Shown here one piece after another: positions 48,499 through 57,092 of a stretch of 64,000 bases of DNA. The DNA is from Polaromonas jejuensis NBRC 106434 (GTDB lineage: Bacteria > Pseudomonadota > Gammaproteobacteria > Burkholderiales > Burkholderiaceae_C). The stretch lies in assembly GCF_001598235.1 (NCBI RefSeq), contig NZ_BCYO01000002.1, forward strand, positions 62,001-126,000, given 5' to 3'. The translations under genes and the position numbers were made by a program. Under the pieces are notes generated by a model. The model was not told the DNA's origin. It saw only the letters and a program-made list of their open reading frames with translations, and searched no databases. The first letter of the stretch is position 1, and each line of letters opens with the position of its first letter.

Positions 48499-50121
48499 TC
48501 AGTGGACCGCGCCACCGGTTTTTTGATCAAATGTGCCGTCAGCCCCGAAAGGCTGGGCGCCAGCAGCTACTATTTTCGTAGCACCTTGAGCCGCTGCGGC
48601 TTGCCCTGGGGTGTAACCACCGCCAAGTGCGCGGATCAGCGCCACCTGCGTGTCCAGGGCACGGCTTGCCAGGTCCACCGCCAGGCGGCGCTGGGCCAGC
48701 ACGCTGGTTTCGGCGGTCAACACATTGAGGAAGTTGCCCAGGCCCGCCTGGTAGCGCTGCAGCGCAATCTCGTAAGCACTTTCTGCCGCGTCCTGAGCGG
48801 CACGCTGCTCGGCCTGCTGGCGGCCAATGGCTTGCGAGGATGCGACCTGGTCGGCCACATCGCGCACCGCGTCGATCACTGCGGCGTTGTAGCTTTCCAC
48901 GGCGGCGTCCAGGTCGGCGGTTTTGCCGCGCAGGTTGGCGCGCAAGCGGCCCGCGTCAAAAATCGGCAGGCGCAAGGCTGGCCCCACGCCCCACTGCTGG
49001 CTGCCCGAATTCAGCAGCTGGCCCAGACCGATGCTGGAGAAGCCGGCAAAGGCGACCAGGTTGATGTTGGGGTAGAACTGCGTCTTGGCGTTGACCACAT
49101 CCTTGGACGAGGCCTCGACGCGCCAGCGTGCGGCGGCAATGTCGGCGCGGCGGCCCAGCAGGTCGGCCGGAATGGTCGCCGTGATAGCTACATTTTTAAT
49201 AGCATCTTGCGCTGATGGATTCTGGGCTACATCGCCATTGGGCTGCCCAATCAGGGCGCCCAGCGCGTTGCGCGTCAGCGCCATCTGCTCCTGCAGGGTT
49301 TCCAGCTGCAGGCGCGCCTCGGGCAGGCCGCCTTCGCTTTGGCGCAGCTCAAGGCGGGTGTCCAGGCCTGCGCTCACGCGGTCCTGCACCAGCTTGAGGG
49401 TTTCTTCGCGTTGCGCCAGGGTGCGGCGCGCCACGGCCACCTGCTCGTTCAGGCGTACCAGCTGAAAATAGGTGCGCGCCACGTTGCTGGCCAGCAGCAC
49501 ACGGGCGGCCTGGGCATCGGCTTCGGCCGCATTCGCGCTGCCCAGGGCGGCATCCAGGGCGGCGCGGTTTTTGCCGAAGAAATCGAGCTCCCAGCTGGCG
49601 TTGAGCTGGGCTGTGCCGCTGTCACGAATCGAGCCGGCCAGGGGTGGAGGCACGGCACCGTTGGCGGTGTAGCGCTGGCGCGTGAGGTCGAGTTGGCCGT
49701 TCAGTTGCGGCAAGGTGGCGGCATCGGCCGCTTCCGTCGCGGCCTGTGCGCGGGCCAGCCGCGCCTGCGCCAGTTTCAGGCTGGGGCTGGTTTCAAGGGC
49801 TTGGGCGATCAGGCGGTTGAGCTGCTCATCGCCGAAGTCGCGCCACCATTCGGCGGCCACCGGCACCTGCGCCTTGTCAGCCTCACCCGACGCGGCGGCA
49901 CTCAGGCCCAGCGACGGCGCGTCGCGCAGGCTGGACTGCGGCGTGATGCCGGACATGTCGGCGCAACCGGTGATGCCGGTGGCCATCAGGCCCGCGGCCA
50001 CCAGCCCGGCCGCGGCAACGAGGGCCATGCGAAAGGAGGCGCGCCACAGCGGCAAGGGTTGCTGGCTGCGCCCAGGCGCACTCAAGGGAAAGCCTGAAAA
50101 GGAGTTGGTTTTATCTGTCAT
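48499..50121 (-). CDS. NodT-family outer-membrane efflux factor
   Basis: 540 residues. Signal with lipobox ITGC, so an acylated outer-membrane channel of the TolC/OprM type. Two OEP repeats are visible (WWRDFGDEQLNRLIAQALETSPSLKLAQARLARAQA and LDFFGKNRAALDAALGSANAAEADAQAARVLLASNVARTYFQLV; then DIAAARWRVEASSKDVVNAKTQFYPNINLVAFAGF). Interspersed repeats lie in frame at residues about 297-313 and in the C-terminal tail at about 512-532. The start overlaps the marR stop as ATGA. Confidence 0.93.
   Translation of the reverse strand: MTDKTNSFSGFPLSAPGRSQQPLPLWRASFRMALVAAAGLVAAGLMATGITGCADMSGITPQSSLRDAPSLGLSAAASGEADKAQVPVAAEWWRDFGDEQLNRLIAQALETSPSLKLAQARLARAQAATEAADAATLPQLNGQLDLTRQRYTANGAVPPPLAGSIRDSGTAQLNASWELDFFGKNRAALDAALGSANAAEADAQAARVLLASNVARTYFQLVRLNEQVAVARRTLAQREETLKLVQDRVSAGLDTRLELRQSEGGLPEARLQLETLQEQMALTRNALGALIGQPNGDVAQNPSAQDAIKNVAITATIPADLLGRRADIAAARWRVEASSKDVVNAKTQFYPNINLVAFAGFSSIGLGQLLNSGSQQWGVGPALRLPIFDAGRLRANLRGKTADLDAAVESYNAAVIDAVRDVADQVASSQAIGRQQAEQRAAQDAAESAYEIALQRYQAGLGNFLNVLTAETSVLAQRRLAVDLASRALDTQVALIRALGGGYTPGQAAAAQGATKIVAAGAQPFGADGTFDQKTGGAVH
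48524..48584 (-). repeat. Interspersed approximately 60-bp repeat, copy in the efflux channel C-terminus
   Basis: On the minus strand: GCTACGAAAATAGTAGCTGC, GGCGC, GGGGCT and CACATTTG. It encodes most of the variable tail after the last conserved helix. Confidence 0.65.
49183..49230 (+). repeat. Interspersed repeat, shorter copy inside the efflux channel gene
   Basis: GATAGCTACATTTTTAATAG, then CTTGCGC and GGGCTAC. It lies in frame between the two repeats of the channel protein. Confidence 0.55.
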
Positions 50122-50642
50122 TTTTCTTCCGCCGATGCTTGCAGGGTTTGCGCCGTTTCAAGAATGCGGCGCAGGTAGCTTTTAAGGATTTGCCATTCGT
50201 CGACCGAGAAGCCGGCCAGATGGGCGTTCTGGACGCGGCTGAGAATGGCCGGGATGCCTTGGGCCGCCGCACGCCCGGCGTCCGTCAGCTCCAGATTGAC
50301 CACGCGCCGGTCTTCCGAAGAACGAACACGGCGGCACAGCTGCTTGGCCTCCAGGCGGTCAAGCAAGCGGGTCATGGAGCCGGCATCCAGGTCGCATTGG
50401 CGTGCCAGTTCGGCCACCGTTGAGGCCCGGCCCATGTAGAGCTTGAGCAGCGGCACCCATTGCGCGTTGGTCAGGCCGGTGGGCTCGAGTTCGCGCTCCA
50501 CACCCTGGGCAATCAGGGCAATGATGCGGCGCATCAGGTAGCCGACGCTGTCATCCGGCTTGTAGCCTTCCGCACGGTAAAACTCGACCAGCGGACACGC
50601 GAGCGCGTCGATGAAGGGATTGGATTTGCTTTTTGAAGCCAT
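50118..50642 (-). CDS. MarR-family transcriptional regulator
   Basis: 174 residues. The winged helix is clear: LTNAQWVPLLKLYMGRASTVAELARQCDLDAGSMTRLLDRLEAKQLCRRVRSSEDRRVVNLELTDAGRAAA, with the DRR wing. It is the first gene of the efflux operon, and MarR proteins of this type repress their own operon until a drug-like ligand binds. The AT-rich gap to the divergent ABC exporter holds a GACAA-N3-TTGTC dyad that is a likely operator. Confidence 0.93.
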   Translation of the reverse strand: MASKSKSNPFIDALACPLVEFYRAEGYKPDDSVGYLMRRIIALIAQGVERELEPTGLTNAQWVPLLKLYMGRASTVAELARQCDLDAGSMTRLLDRLEAKQLCRRVRSSEDRRVVNLELTDAGRAAAQGIPAILSRVQNAHLAGFSVDEWQILKSYLRRILETAQTLQASAEEK

Positions 50643-50662
50643 GGGCGAATATTACTTGCTTA

Positions 50663-50675
50663 GACAAATATTGTC
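50663..50675. promoter_or_regulatory. Candidate MarR operator GACAA-ATA-TTGTC
   Basis: A perfect 5-bp-arm dyad in the 77-bp gap between the divergent marR and ABC exporter starts, within the wider sequence TTGCTTAGACAAATATTGTC. Size and position fit a MarR site that could control both directions. Confidence 0.55.
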
Positions 50676-50719
50676 AAGGCTGTGTTTGCAAGGGCAATTT
50701 TTATGGCTAAACTCGCCGG

Positions 50720-52522
50720 ATGGCCGCCTCAAACTCCTTATCGCCCTCTTCTGCGTCTGCCGCGCCCAAGGGCTCTCCCCGCTCCCTGTCGGGCCTGGCC
50801 CCCTTTCTGCGCCCCTACCGGGCGCGGATTGCACTGGCCGTGCTGTTCCTGGTGCTGGCGGCGGTGGCCACGCTGGTGTTTCCGCTGGCCTTGCGCAGCC
50901 TGATCGACGGCGGCCTGAGCGCGGCCGGCAAGGGCGAGCAGCTGATGGCGCTGCGCACCCACTTTTTCGAGCTGTTCGCCGTGGCGGCGGCGCTGGGGCT
51001 TTTTTCGGCCGGCCGCTTCTACATGGTCAGCTGGCTGGGCGAACGCGTGACCGCAGACCTGCGCAATGCGGTGTACTCGCATGTGCTGCGGCAAAGCCCG
51101 GAGTTTTTTGAAACCACGCAAACCGGCGAGGTGCTGAGCCGCCTGACCGGCGACACCACGCTGGTGCAGACCGTGGTCGGTTCGTCGCTGAGCATGGGCC
51201 TGCGCAATGCCGTGATGGGCGTGGGCGCCCTGGTCATGCTGGTCTACACCAACCCCTACCTGATGGTGCAGGTACTGGGCGTGCTGGTGCTGATCGTCGC
51301 GCCGTCGGTGTGGTTCGGGCGGCGCGTGCGCAAGCTCTCGCGCGCCAGCCAGGACAGGATGGCCGACTCCAGCGCGATTGCCGCCGAGGTGCTCAATGCG
51401 ATTCCGGTGGTGCAGAGCTACACCGCCGAAGCCAGGGAAACCGCGCGCTTTGACCAGTCGACCAGCGACGCCTTCCATACCGCCGTGCGGCGCAGCAAGG
51501 CGCGCTCGGTGCTGGTGGCCTTCATCATCATCGCCACCTCGGCGGGACTGCTGTGGGGCCTGTACCAGGGCACGCAGGCGGTGATGCGCGGCGACATCAC
51601 GGCCGGCCACCTGGGCCAGACCATCGTCTACGTGATCATTCTGGCCGGCGCCGCCGCCGTGCTCGGCGAGGTCTATGGCGACCTGCTGCGCGCCGCCGGC
51701 GCCACCGAACGGCTGATGGAACTGCTGGAAACCCGCTCACCTGTGATTTCACCTTCAAAACCGGCTCCAGCGCCTACCACGCAAGCGGGAAGCGCTATCA
51801 AATTTGATAACGTGACCTTTCACTACCCGTCCCGCCCGGCGCAAGCGGCGCTCAGCGACTTCAGCATGAACGTGGCGCCCGGCGAAACCGTGGCCATCGT
51901 GGGCCCCAGCGGCGCCGGCAAGAGCACGGTGTTCCAGCTGCTGCTGCGCTTTTACGATCCGACCTCGGGCCGCATCACGCTCGATGGCGTGGCGACCCGC
52001 GACATGGCCCTGGACGACCTGCGCCAGCACATCGGCATCGTGCCGCAGGATGCCGTCATTTTCTCCACCAGCGCACTGGAGAACATCCGCTACGGCAAAC
52101 CCGGGGCCAGCGACGAAGAAACCAGGGCAGCGGCGCAGGCGGCGTTTGCGCATGAATTCATCAGCGCCCTGCCCGAGGGCTACGACACCTTCCTGGGCGA
52201 GCGCGGCGTGCGCCTCTCGGGCGGCCAGCGCCAGCGCATTGCGATTGCCCGCGCCATGCTGAAAAACGCCCCGCTGCTGCTGCTCGACGAAGCCACCAGC
52301 GCACTCGATGCCGAAAGCGAACGCATGGTGCAGGCGGCGCTGGAGTCGGCCATGAAGGGTCGCACCACGCTGGTGATTGCCCACCGGCTGGCCACGGTAC
52401 AAAAAGCCGACCGCATCATCGTGCTGGACCACGGCCGCCTGGTGGAGCAAGGCAGCCATGCCGAGCTGGTGAACCGCGGCGGCGTGTATGCGCGGCTGGC
52501 GGCACTGCAGTTCAACGTCTGA
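50720..52522 (+). CDS. ABC exporter, fused permease and ATPase (MsbA-related)
   Basis: 600 residues. The membrane domain (about 35-325, six helices) begins LAPFLRPYRARIALAVLF and includes FFETTQTGEVLSRLTGDT. The linker at about 344-364 contains an interspersed repeat in frame. The nucleotide-binding domain has Walker A GPSGAGKST, signature RLSGGQRQRIAIARAM and Walker B LLLLDEATSALD. Such half-transporters dimerise and export lipids or drugs. It diverges from the MarR-controlled efflux operon, which suggests joint regulation. Confidence 0.93.
   Translation: MAASNSLSPSSASAAPKGSPRSLSGLAPFLRPYRARIALAVLFLVLAAVATLVFPLALRSLIDGGLSAAGKGEQLMALRTHFFELFAVAAALGLFSAGRFYMVSWLGERVTADLRNAVYSHVLRQSPEFFETTQTGEVLSRLTGDTTLVQTVVGSSLSMGLRNAVMGVGALVMLVYTNPYLMVQVLGVLVLIVAPSVWFGRRVRKLSRASQDRMADSSAIAAEVLNAIPVVQSYTAEARETARFDQSTSDAFHTAVRRSKARSVLVAFIIIATSAGLLWGLYQGTQAVMRGDITAGHLGQTIVYVIILAGAAAVLGEVYGDLLRAAGATERLMELLETRSPVISPSKPAPAPTTQAGSAIKFDNVTFHYPSRPAQAALSDFSMNVAPGETVAIVGPSGAGKSTVFQLLLRFYDPTSGRITLDGVATRDMALDDLRQHIGIVPQDAVIFSTSALENIRYGKPGASDEETRAAAQAAFAHEFISALPEGYDTFLGERGVRLSGGQRQRIAIARAMLKNAPLLLLDEATSALDAESERMVQAALESAMKGRTTLVIAHRLATVQKADRIIVLDHGRLVEQGSHAELVNRGGVYARLAALQFNV
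51752..51812 (-). repeat. Interspersed approximately 60-bp repeat, copy in the ABC exporter linker
   Basis: On the minus strand: CGTTATCAAATTTGATAGCG, CGCTT, GGCGCTGG, AGCCGGTTTTGAA. It encodes the linker between membrane and ATPase domains and ends at the start of the ATPase domain (KFDNVTF). Confidence 0.65.
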
Positions 52523-52635
52523 GGCAAACCTTAACTATGCATTTTTTGCATGAAGCCACATGAAGCTGGCCTTGGACAGTTCAAGGCCACGCACCTAAGC
52601 TCCGGGGCTTGATTGTTCCCACAAGGAGTTTTTTC

Positions 52636-53952
52636 ATGTCACAAACACCCTCCTCCGGCGCAGGCGTTGCCCCTGGAGCCCACCCCCTGCCCTCTTATTT
52701 GCAGGCCGACAACCTCGGCCCCTGGGGCAATTACCTGCAGCAGGTAGACCGCGTCATACCGCACCTGGGCAGCCTGGCGCGCTGGGCCGAAACGCTGAAG
52801 CGCCCCAAGCGCGTGCTGATTGTGGACGTGCCGATTCACATGGACAACGGCACCGTGGCGCACTTTGAAGGCTACCGCGTGCAGCACAACGTCTCGCGCG
52901 GCCCCGGCAAGGGTGGCGTGCGTTTTCACCAGGACGTGACGCTGTCTGAAGTGATGGCGCTGTCGGCCTGGATGTCGGTGAAAAACGCGGCGGTGAACGT
53001 ACCTTACGGCGGTGCCAAGGGCGGCATCCGTGTCGACCCGAAAAAGCTGTCACGCGGCGAGCTCGAGCGCGTCACGCGCCGCTACACCAGCGAGATCGGC
53101 ATCATCATCGGCCCCACCAAGGACATTCCGGCGCCCGACGTGAACACCAACGAGCAGATCATGGCCTGGATGATGGACACCTACTCGATGAACACCGGCT
53201 CCACCTCCACCGGTGTCGTCACCGGAAAACCGGTCGACCTGGGGGGCTCACTGGGCCGGCGCGAAGCCACCGGCCGCGGCGTCTTCACGGTAGGTGTTGA
53301 AGCGGCCAAACACATCGAACTGGATATCGCTACCTCCCGCGTGGCGGTACAGGGCTTCGGCAATGTGGGCGGCGTCGCCGGCAAACTGTTTGCCGAAGCC
53401 GGTGCCCGCGTGGTCGCCGTGCAGGACCACGGCGGCACGATTTACCGCGAAGCCGGGCTGGATGTGCCGGCCCTGCTCAGGCATGTGGCCGAGACCGGCA
53501 GCGTGGGCGGCTTTGCGCAAGCGGAGGTGATTGCCAATGAGCAGTTCTGGGACGTGGACTGCGACATCCTGATTCCCGCAGCGCTGGAGCAGCAAATCAC
53601 CGCGGCCAATGCCGGGCGCATCAAGGCGCGCATGATTATTGAAGGCGCGAACGGGCCGACCACGCCCGAGGCCGACGACATCCTGCAGGAACGCAATGTG
53701 CTGGTGCTGCCCGACGTGATCGCCAATGCCGGCGGCGTCACCGTCAGCTACTTTGAATGGGTGCAGGATTTTTCCAGCTTCTTTTGGGATGAGGCCGAGA
53801 TCAATGCGCGCCTGGTGCGCATCATGAAAGAGGCCTTCGCCAGCGTCTGGCAGGTCGCCCAGGACCACAAGGTCAGCCTGCGCACCGCCACATTTATCGT
53901 GGCCTGCAAGCGCATTCTGCACACGCGCGAACTGCGCGGCCTCTACCCTTGA
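52636..53952 (+). CDS. Glutamate dehydrogenase (Glu/Leu/Phe/Val dehydrogenase family)
   Basis: 438 residues from the ATG at 52636 (MSQTPSSG), with AAGGAG upstream. The N-terminal domain has [45 protein letters not shown] (active-site Lys), then [13 protein letters not shown]. The nucleotide-binding domain shows [19 protein letters not shown]. It converts glutamate and 2-oxoglutarate, with NAD as likely cofactor. It is a different family member from the deleted gdhA at 8520 and may be the only functional one in the region. Confidence 0.94.
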   Translation: MSQTPSSGAGVAPGAHPLPSYLQADNLGPWGNYLQQVDRVIPHLGSLARWAETLKRPKRVLIVDVPIHMDNGTVAHFEGYRVQHNVSRGPGKGGVRFHQDVTLSEVMALSAWMSVKNAAVNVPYGGAKGGIRVDPKKLSRGELERVTRRYTSEIGIIIGPTKDIPAPDVNTNEQIMAWMMDTYSMNTGSTSTGVVTGKPVDLGGSLGRREATGRGVFTVGVEAAKHIELDIATSRVAVQGFGNVGGVAGKLFAEAGARVVAVQDHGGTIYREAGLDVPALLRHVAETGSVGGFAQAEVIANEQFWDVDCDILIPAALEQQITAANAGRIKARMIIEGANGPTTPEADDILQERNVLVLPDVIANAGGVTVSYFEWVQDFSSFFWDEAEINARLVRIMKEAFASVWQVAQDHKVSLRTATFIVACKRILHTRELRGLYP

Positions 53953-53993
53953 ACCCGCCCGGCCTGGCGTGCTGAACGCCAGGCCATCAGGCC

Positions 53994-54100
53994 TTATTCC
54001 ATTTCCAATTCAATGCGGGATTAGGCGCACGCCCGCAGACAGTACTACAGCACGGCAAGGGCGTGCAACGACATACCGTGCTGAAGTGGAAATGGAATTA
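53994..54100. mobile_element. MITE-like element, copy 2
   Basis: Ends ATTCCATTTCCA form a 12-bp perfect inverted repeat, similarity continuing to about 19 bp. The interior holds CGCAGACAGTAC and ACGGCAAG in the same order as copy 1 at 41760. The right end provides the TAA stop of the DUF1178 gene. It lies between the convergent glutamate dehydrogenase and DUF1178 genes and could act as a bidirectional terminator. Confidence 0.75.
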
Positions 54101-54622
54101 CTGCAGGGTTTCCTTGAGGGCCGGAGGCAGGGGCAAGGGCATCACGTCGATACCCTCCTCCAGCAACGCCACCGTTTCGCGCGCGCTGGCCCGGCCGCGG
54201 ATGTTGCGCGCCTCGGCGTCGCCGTAATGCATGCGGCGCGCCTCGTCGGCAAAGCGCTCCCCCACATCTTCGGTATTGGCCAGCACATGACGCAAGGCCT
54301 TGAGAAACGCGGCCTGCGCTTCAGGACCTGATGCCACGGGATGCTTCACCGCCGTTTCGCCACGAGTCGCAACGCCGTCGACGCCCGGCACCGCTGGCGT
54401 GGCGGCGGATGGCTGGTGCGCGCGCTCCGCGCGTGCCGCATCGGACGCCTGATGGGCCCCCAGGTTGAGCCGCGGCGCACTGGGCAGCTTTTGAATGCCT
54501 TTATCCGCACACATCGGGCATTCAATCAGGCCACGCGCCAGTTGACCCTGGAAATCATCTTCAGAGGCAAACCAGCCTTCAAACGAATGCTGCCGCGAAC
54601 ACTGGAGATTCAGGACTTTCAT
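54098..54622 (-). CDS. DUF1178 protein
   Basis: 174 residues. DUF1178 marks: MKVLNLQCSRQHSFEGWFASEDDFQGQLARGLIECPMC at the N-terminus, with a zinc-ribbon-like C...CPMC pair, and a conserved C-terminal block (EDVGERFADEARRMHYGDAEARNIRGRASARETVALLEEGI). Function unknown. It is the last gene downstream of nuoN in the same direction, after DUF2818 and NUDIX genes, a conserved order in Betaproteobacteria. The stop codon lies at the edge of an inserted element. Confidence 0.9.
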   Translation of the reverse strand: MKVLNLQCSRQHSFEGWFASEDDFQGQLARGLIECPMCADKGIQKLPSAPRLNLGAHQASDAARAERAHQPSAATPAVPGVDGVATRGETAVKHPVASGPEAQAAFLKALRHVLANTEDVGERFADEARRMHYGDAEARNIRGRASARETVALLEEGIDVMPLPLPPALKETLQ

Positions 54623-54643
54623 GACGGGATTATCGCCAGGCGG

Positions 54644-55258
54644 CTACCGGGCCGCAGGCTGCCAGTCCAGTGCCCATGTTCCCGACAACACGTTCTGCAA
54701 CCACAACATGCCGGTCAGCGTTTTGGCATCGGTGACCTGGCCGTTGCCGCACCAGGCCAGCAATTCGGCAGGCGTGGCCGTGAACACGTCGAGGAACTCC
54801 CCCGCATCCAGCTGGCGCTCGCCCTGGGTCAGGCCGCGCGCAAACCAGACGTCAATGAATTCGGTCGAATAGGAAATCACCGGGTGCAGCACGCCTGCCC
54901 TGGCCCATTCGCGCGCGCTGTAGCCGGTTTCCTCCAGCAATTCGCGCTGCGCACAAGCCAGCGAAGGCTCGCCGGGGTCGAGCTTGCCGGCCGGGAATTC
55001 AATCATCACCGCTTGCACCGGATAGCGGTATTGGCGCTCCAGCACCAGCCGGCCGTCGTCCAGCAGGGCCACGATCATCACTGCGCCGGGGTGAACCACA
55101 TATTCGCGCGTGGCATGGCTGCCATCCGGCAAACCCACCGTATCGCGCAGCACATGAAGGAAGTTCCCCTTCAGCAATTTTTCAGAGCCCACGCAGGTCT
55201 CGACCAGATGGGCGTCGGCCACGCCGTTCTCCCCGTCCAGAGCAAGCGCAGGCCTCAT
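54644..55258 (-). CDS. NUDIX hydrolase, ADP-ribose pyrophosphatase-like
   Basis: 204 residues from the ATG at 55258, which overlaps the DUF2818 stop as ATGA. The Nudix box is G-x5-E-x7-R-E-x2-E-E-x-G: GKLDPGEPSLACAQRELLEETG, complete. The preceding beta-strand pair (REYVVHPGAVMIVALLDDGRLVLERQYRYPV) is typical of ADP-ribose and nucleoside-diphosphate-sugar hydrolases. A housekeeping role in clearing ADP-ribose fits its place after the NADH dehydrogenase genes. Confidence 0.92.
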   Translation of the reverse strand: MRPALALDGENGVADAHLVETCVGSEKLLKGNFLHVLRDTVGLPDGSHATREYVVHPGAVMIVALLDDGRLVLERQYRYPVQAVMIEFPAGKLDPGEPSLACAQRELLEETGYSAREWARAGVLHPVISYSTEFIDVWFARGLTQGERQLDAGEFLDVFTATPAELLAWCGNGQVTDAKTLTGMLWLQNVLSGTWALDWQPAAR

Positions 55259-55557
55259 GTCCGGGGCTTGAACAGATAGCGGTAGGTAAAACCAGGAAAG
55301 GCAAAAGTCAGGAAGAGCGTGCCGGTGATGGCGTAAAACTCCCAACCCTGAGGCGCAATCTGCCCGAGGCGATGCTCAAGGTACAGCCCTAGCGCGCCGA
55401 CCAGCAGATACCAGACGACCAGCTCCCCCAATCGCAGCGCCAGACTCTTAGGGGTCTTGAGCGCCACCACCGCGAAGAGGCGGTTGCTGATAAAGGGCAG
55501 ATTGGCTGCCAGCAAGGCCAGCAACACCACCAGCCACACTGAAGCGGTCTGAGTCAT
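55255..55557 (-). CDS. DUF2818 membrane protein
   Basis: 100 residues with three membrane segments (about 6-24, 45-65, 75-92), matching DUF2818 (LLAANLPFISNRLFAV near the start, TLFLTFAFPGFTYRYLF at the end). It starts 9 bp after nuoN and overlaps the NUDIX gene. This position is conserved in Burkholderiales and suggests a link to complex I, but none has been shown as far as I know. Confidence 0.9.
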   Translation of the reverse strand: MTQTASVWLVVLLALLAANLPFISNRLFAVVALKTPKSLALRLGELVVWYLLVGALGLYLEHRLGQIAPQGWEFYAITGTLFLTFAFPGFTYRYLFKPRT

Positions 55558-55566
55558 GAGCGGGTC

Positions 55567-57069
55567 TTAGCTTCCCAGGGTCTTGACGATGCTGCTGATC
55601 GATTCCGCGCACAAGTTCATCAGGCCGCCAGGCACGATGCCCAGAATCAGGATGAGCGCGCCATTCATGGCCAACACGGCCTGGGCATCCGCCGGTGCCG
55701 AGATGGGCTGGGCATTGTGGCTATGGGGTGCATCAAAATACATCACCTTCACCACGCGCAGGTAGTAGAACGCGCCAACAAGCGACATGATCACCGCAAA
55801 AACGGCGAGCACGATGTAGCTGGTTTGCTGCGAAGAAATCAAGGCCTGCAACACAGACAGCTTGGCGTAGAAACCCACCAGTGGCGGCAAACCGGCCAGC
55901 GAGAACATGCTTATCGCCATGACACCGGCGTACAAGGGGCTGCGCTGATTGAGGCCGGCCAGGTCGGTGATCTCTTCGGACTCGTGCCCGGCACGCGCCA
56001 GCAGCAGGATGATGCCGAACGCGCCCAGCGTGGTGAGCACATAGGTCAAGGCATAGAACATGGCGGCGCCATAGGCCGACTCGGTATTGATCTGGTTGCC
56101 GTTGACCACACCGGCCAGCAGGCCAAGCAGCAGGAAACCCATTTGCGAAATCGTTGAAAACGCCAGCATGCGCTTGAGATTGGACTGGGCTATCGCGGCC
56201 AGATTGCCGACCAGCAGCGAGCCAATGGCCATCAAGGCCAGCATCTGCTGCCAGTCAATCGCCAGGGGCAGCAGGCCTTCCACCAAAAGGCGGATGCAGA
56301 TGGCGAAAGCCGCCAGCTGCGGTGCGCCGCCGATCAGCAGGGTGATGGCCGTTGGGGCACCCTGGTAAACGTCGGGCAGCCACATATGGAAGGGCACAGC
56401 ACCCAGCTTGAACGCCAGGCCGGCGACGATGAACACCAGGCCGAACACCAGCACCTGGTGCTTGACCTGACGGCTGGCAATGGCGTTGAACACCTCGTTG
56501 ATGTCCAGAGAACCGGTCGCGCCGTACAGCATGGACAAACCATAAAGCAGGAAGCCAGAGGCCAGCGCACCGAGCACAAAGTACTTCATCGCCGCTTCCG
56601 TGGCGGTGGCGTTGTCACGGCGCAAGGCCACCAGTGCGTAACTGGACAGCGTCAGCAATTCCAGGCCCATGTAGAGGACAAGGAAGTTGTGACCCGAGAT
56701 CATCACAAACATGCCCAGCAAGGAGAACAGGCCCAGGGTAAAGAACTCGCCACCGCGCAGCATGTCGCGGTCAGCCGCGTAAGGCCGGCCATACACCAGC
56801 GTGACCATCAGGGCGATGCTGGAAAAACACTTGAGCCAACTGCCCATGGGGTCCACGACCACCATGTTGCCAAAGCCATAGAAGGTCTGGCCGCCCAGCG
56901 CGTAGCGGGCTTCCAGAGCGGCCACCACGGCCAGCGTCAGCATGGTCAGCACATGGGTGCCGGTGCGGCGCGGTGTTTTTACGCCCAGGTCTGCGAGCGC
57001 AATCACGCAGGCCATCACCAAGAGGACGATCTCGGGGAAAACCGCGATCCAACTGAGTTTGTCAATCAT
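55567..57069 (-). CDS. nuoN: NADH-quinone oxidoreductase subunit N
   Basis: 500 residues, about 14 membrane segments. One of the three antiporter-like subunits of complex I. Marks: FFTLGLFSLLGMFVMISGHNFLVLYMGLELLTLSSYALVAL, the proton-path Lys in AFKLGAVPFHMWLPDVYQGAP, and NLKRMLAFSTISQMGF. Last nuo gene of the operon, 23 bp after nuoM. Confidence 0.97.
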   Translation of the reverse strand: MIDKLSWIAVFPEIVLLVMACVIALADLGVKTPRRTGTHVLTMLTLAVVAALEARYALGGQTFYGFGNMVVVDPMGSWLKCFSSIALMVTLVYGRPYAADRDMLRGGEFFTLGLFSLLGMFVMISGHNFLVLYMGLELLTLSSYALVALRRDNATATEAAMKYFVLGALASGFLLYGLSMLYGATGSLDINEVFNAIASRQVKHQVLVFGLVFIVAGLAFKLGAVPFHMWLPDVYQGAPTAITLLIGGAPQLAAFAICIRLLVEGLLPLAIDWQQMLALMAIGSLLVGNLAAIAQSNLKRMLAFSTISQMGFLLLGLLAGVVNGNQINTESAYGAAMFYALTYVLTTLGAFGIILLLARAGHESEEITDLAGLNQRSPLYAGVMAISMFSLAGLPPLVGFYAKLSVLQALISSQQTSYIVLAVFAVIMSLVGAFYYLRVVKVMYFDAPHSHNAQPISAPADAQAVLAMNGALILILGIVPGGLMNLCAESISSIVKTLGS

Positions 57070-57092
57070 CTGAATTCTTTGGATAGGTTGCG

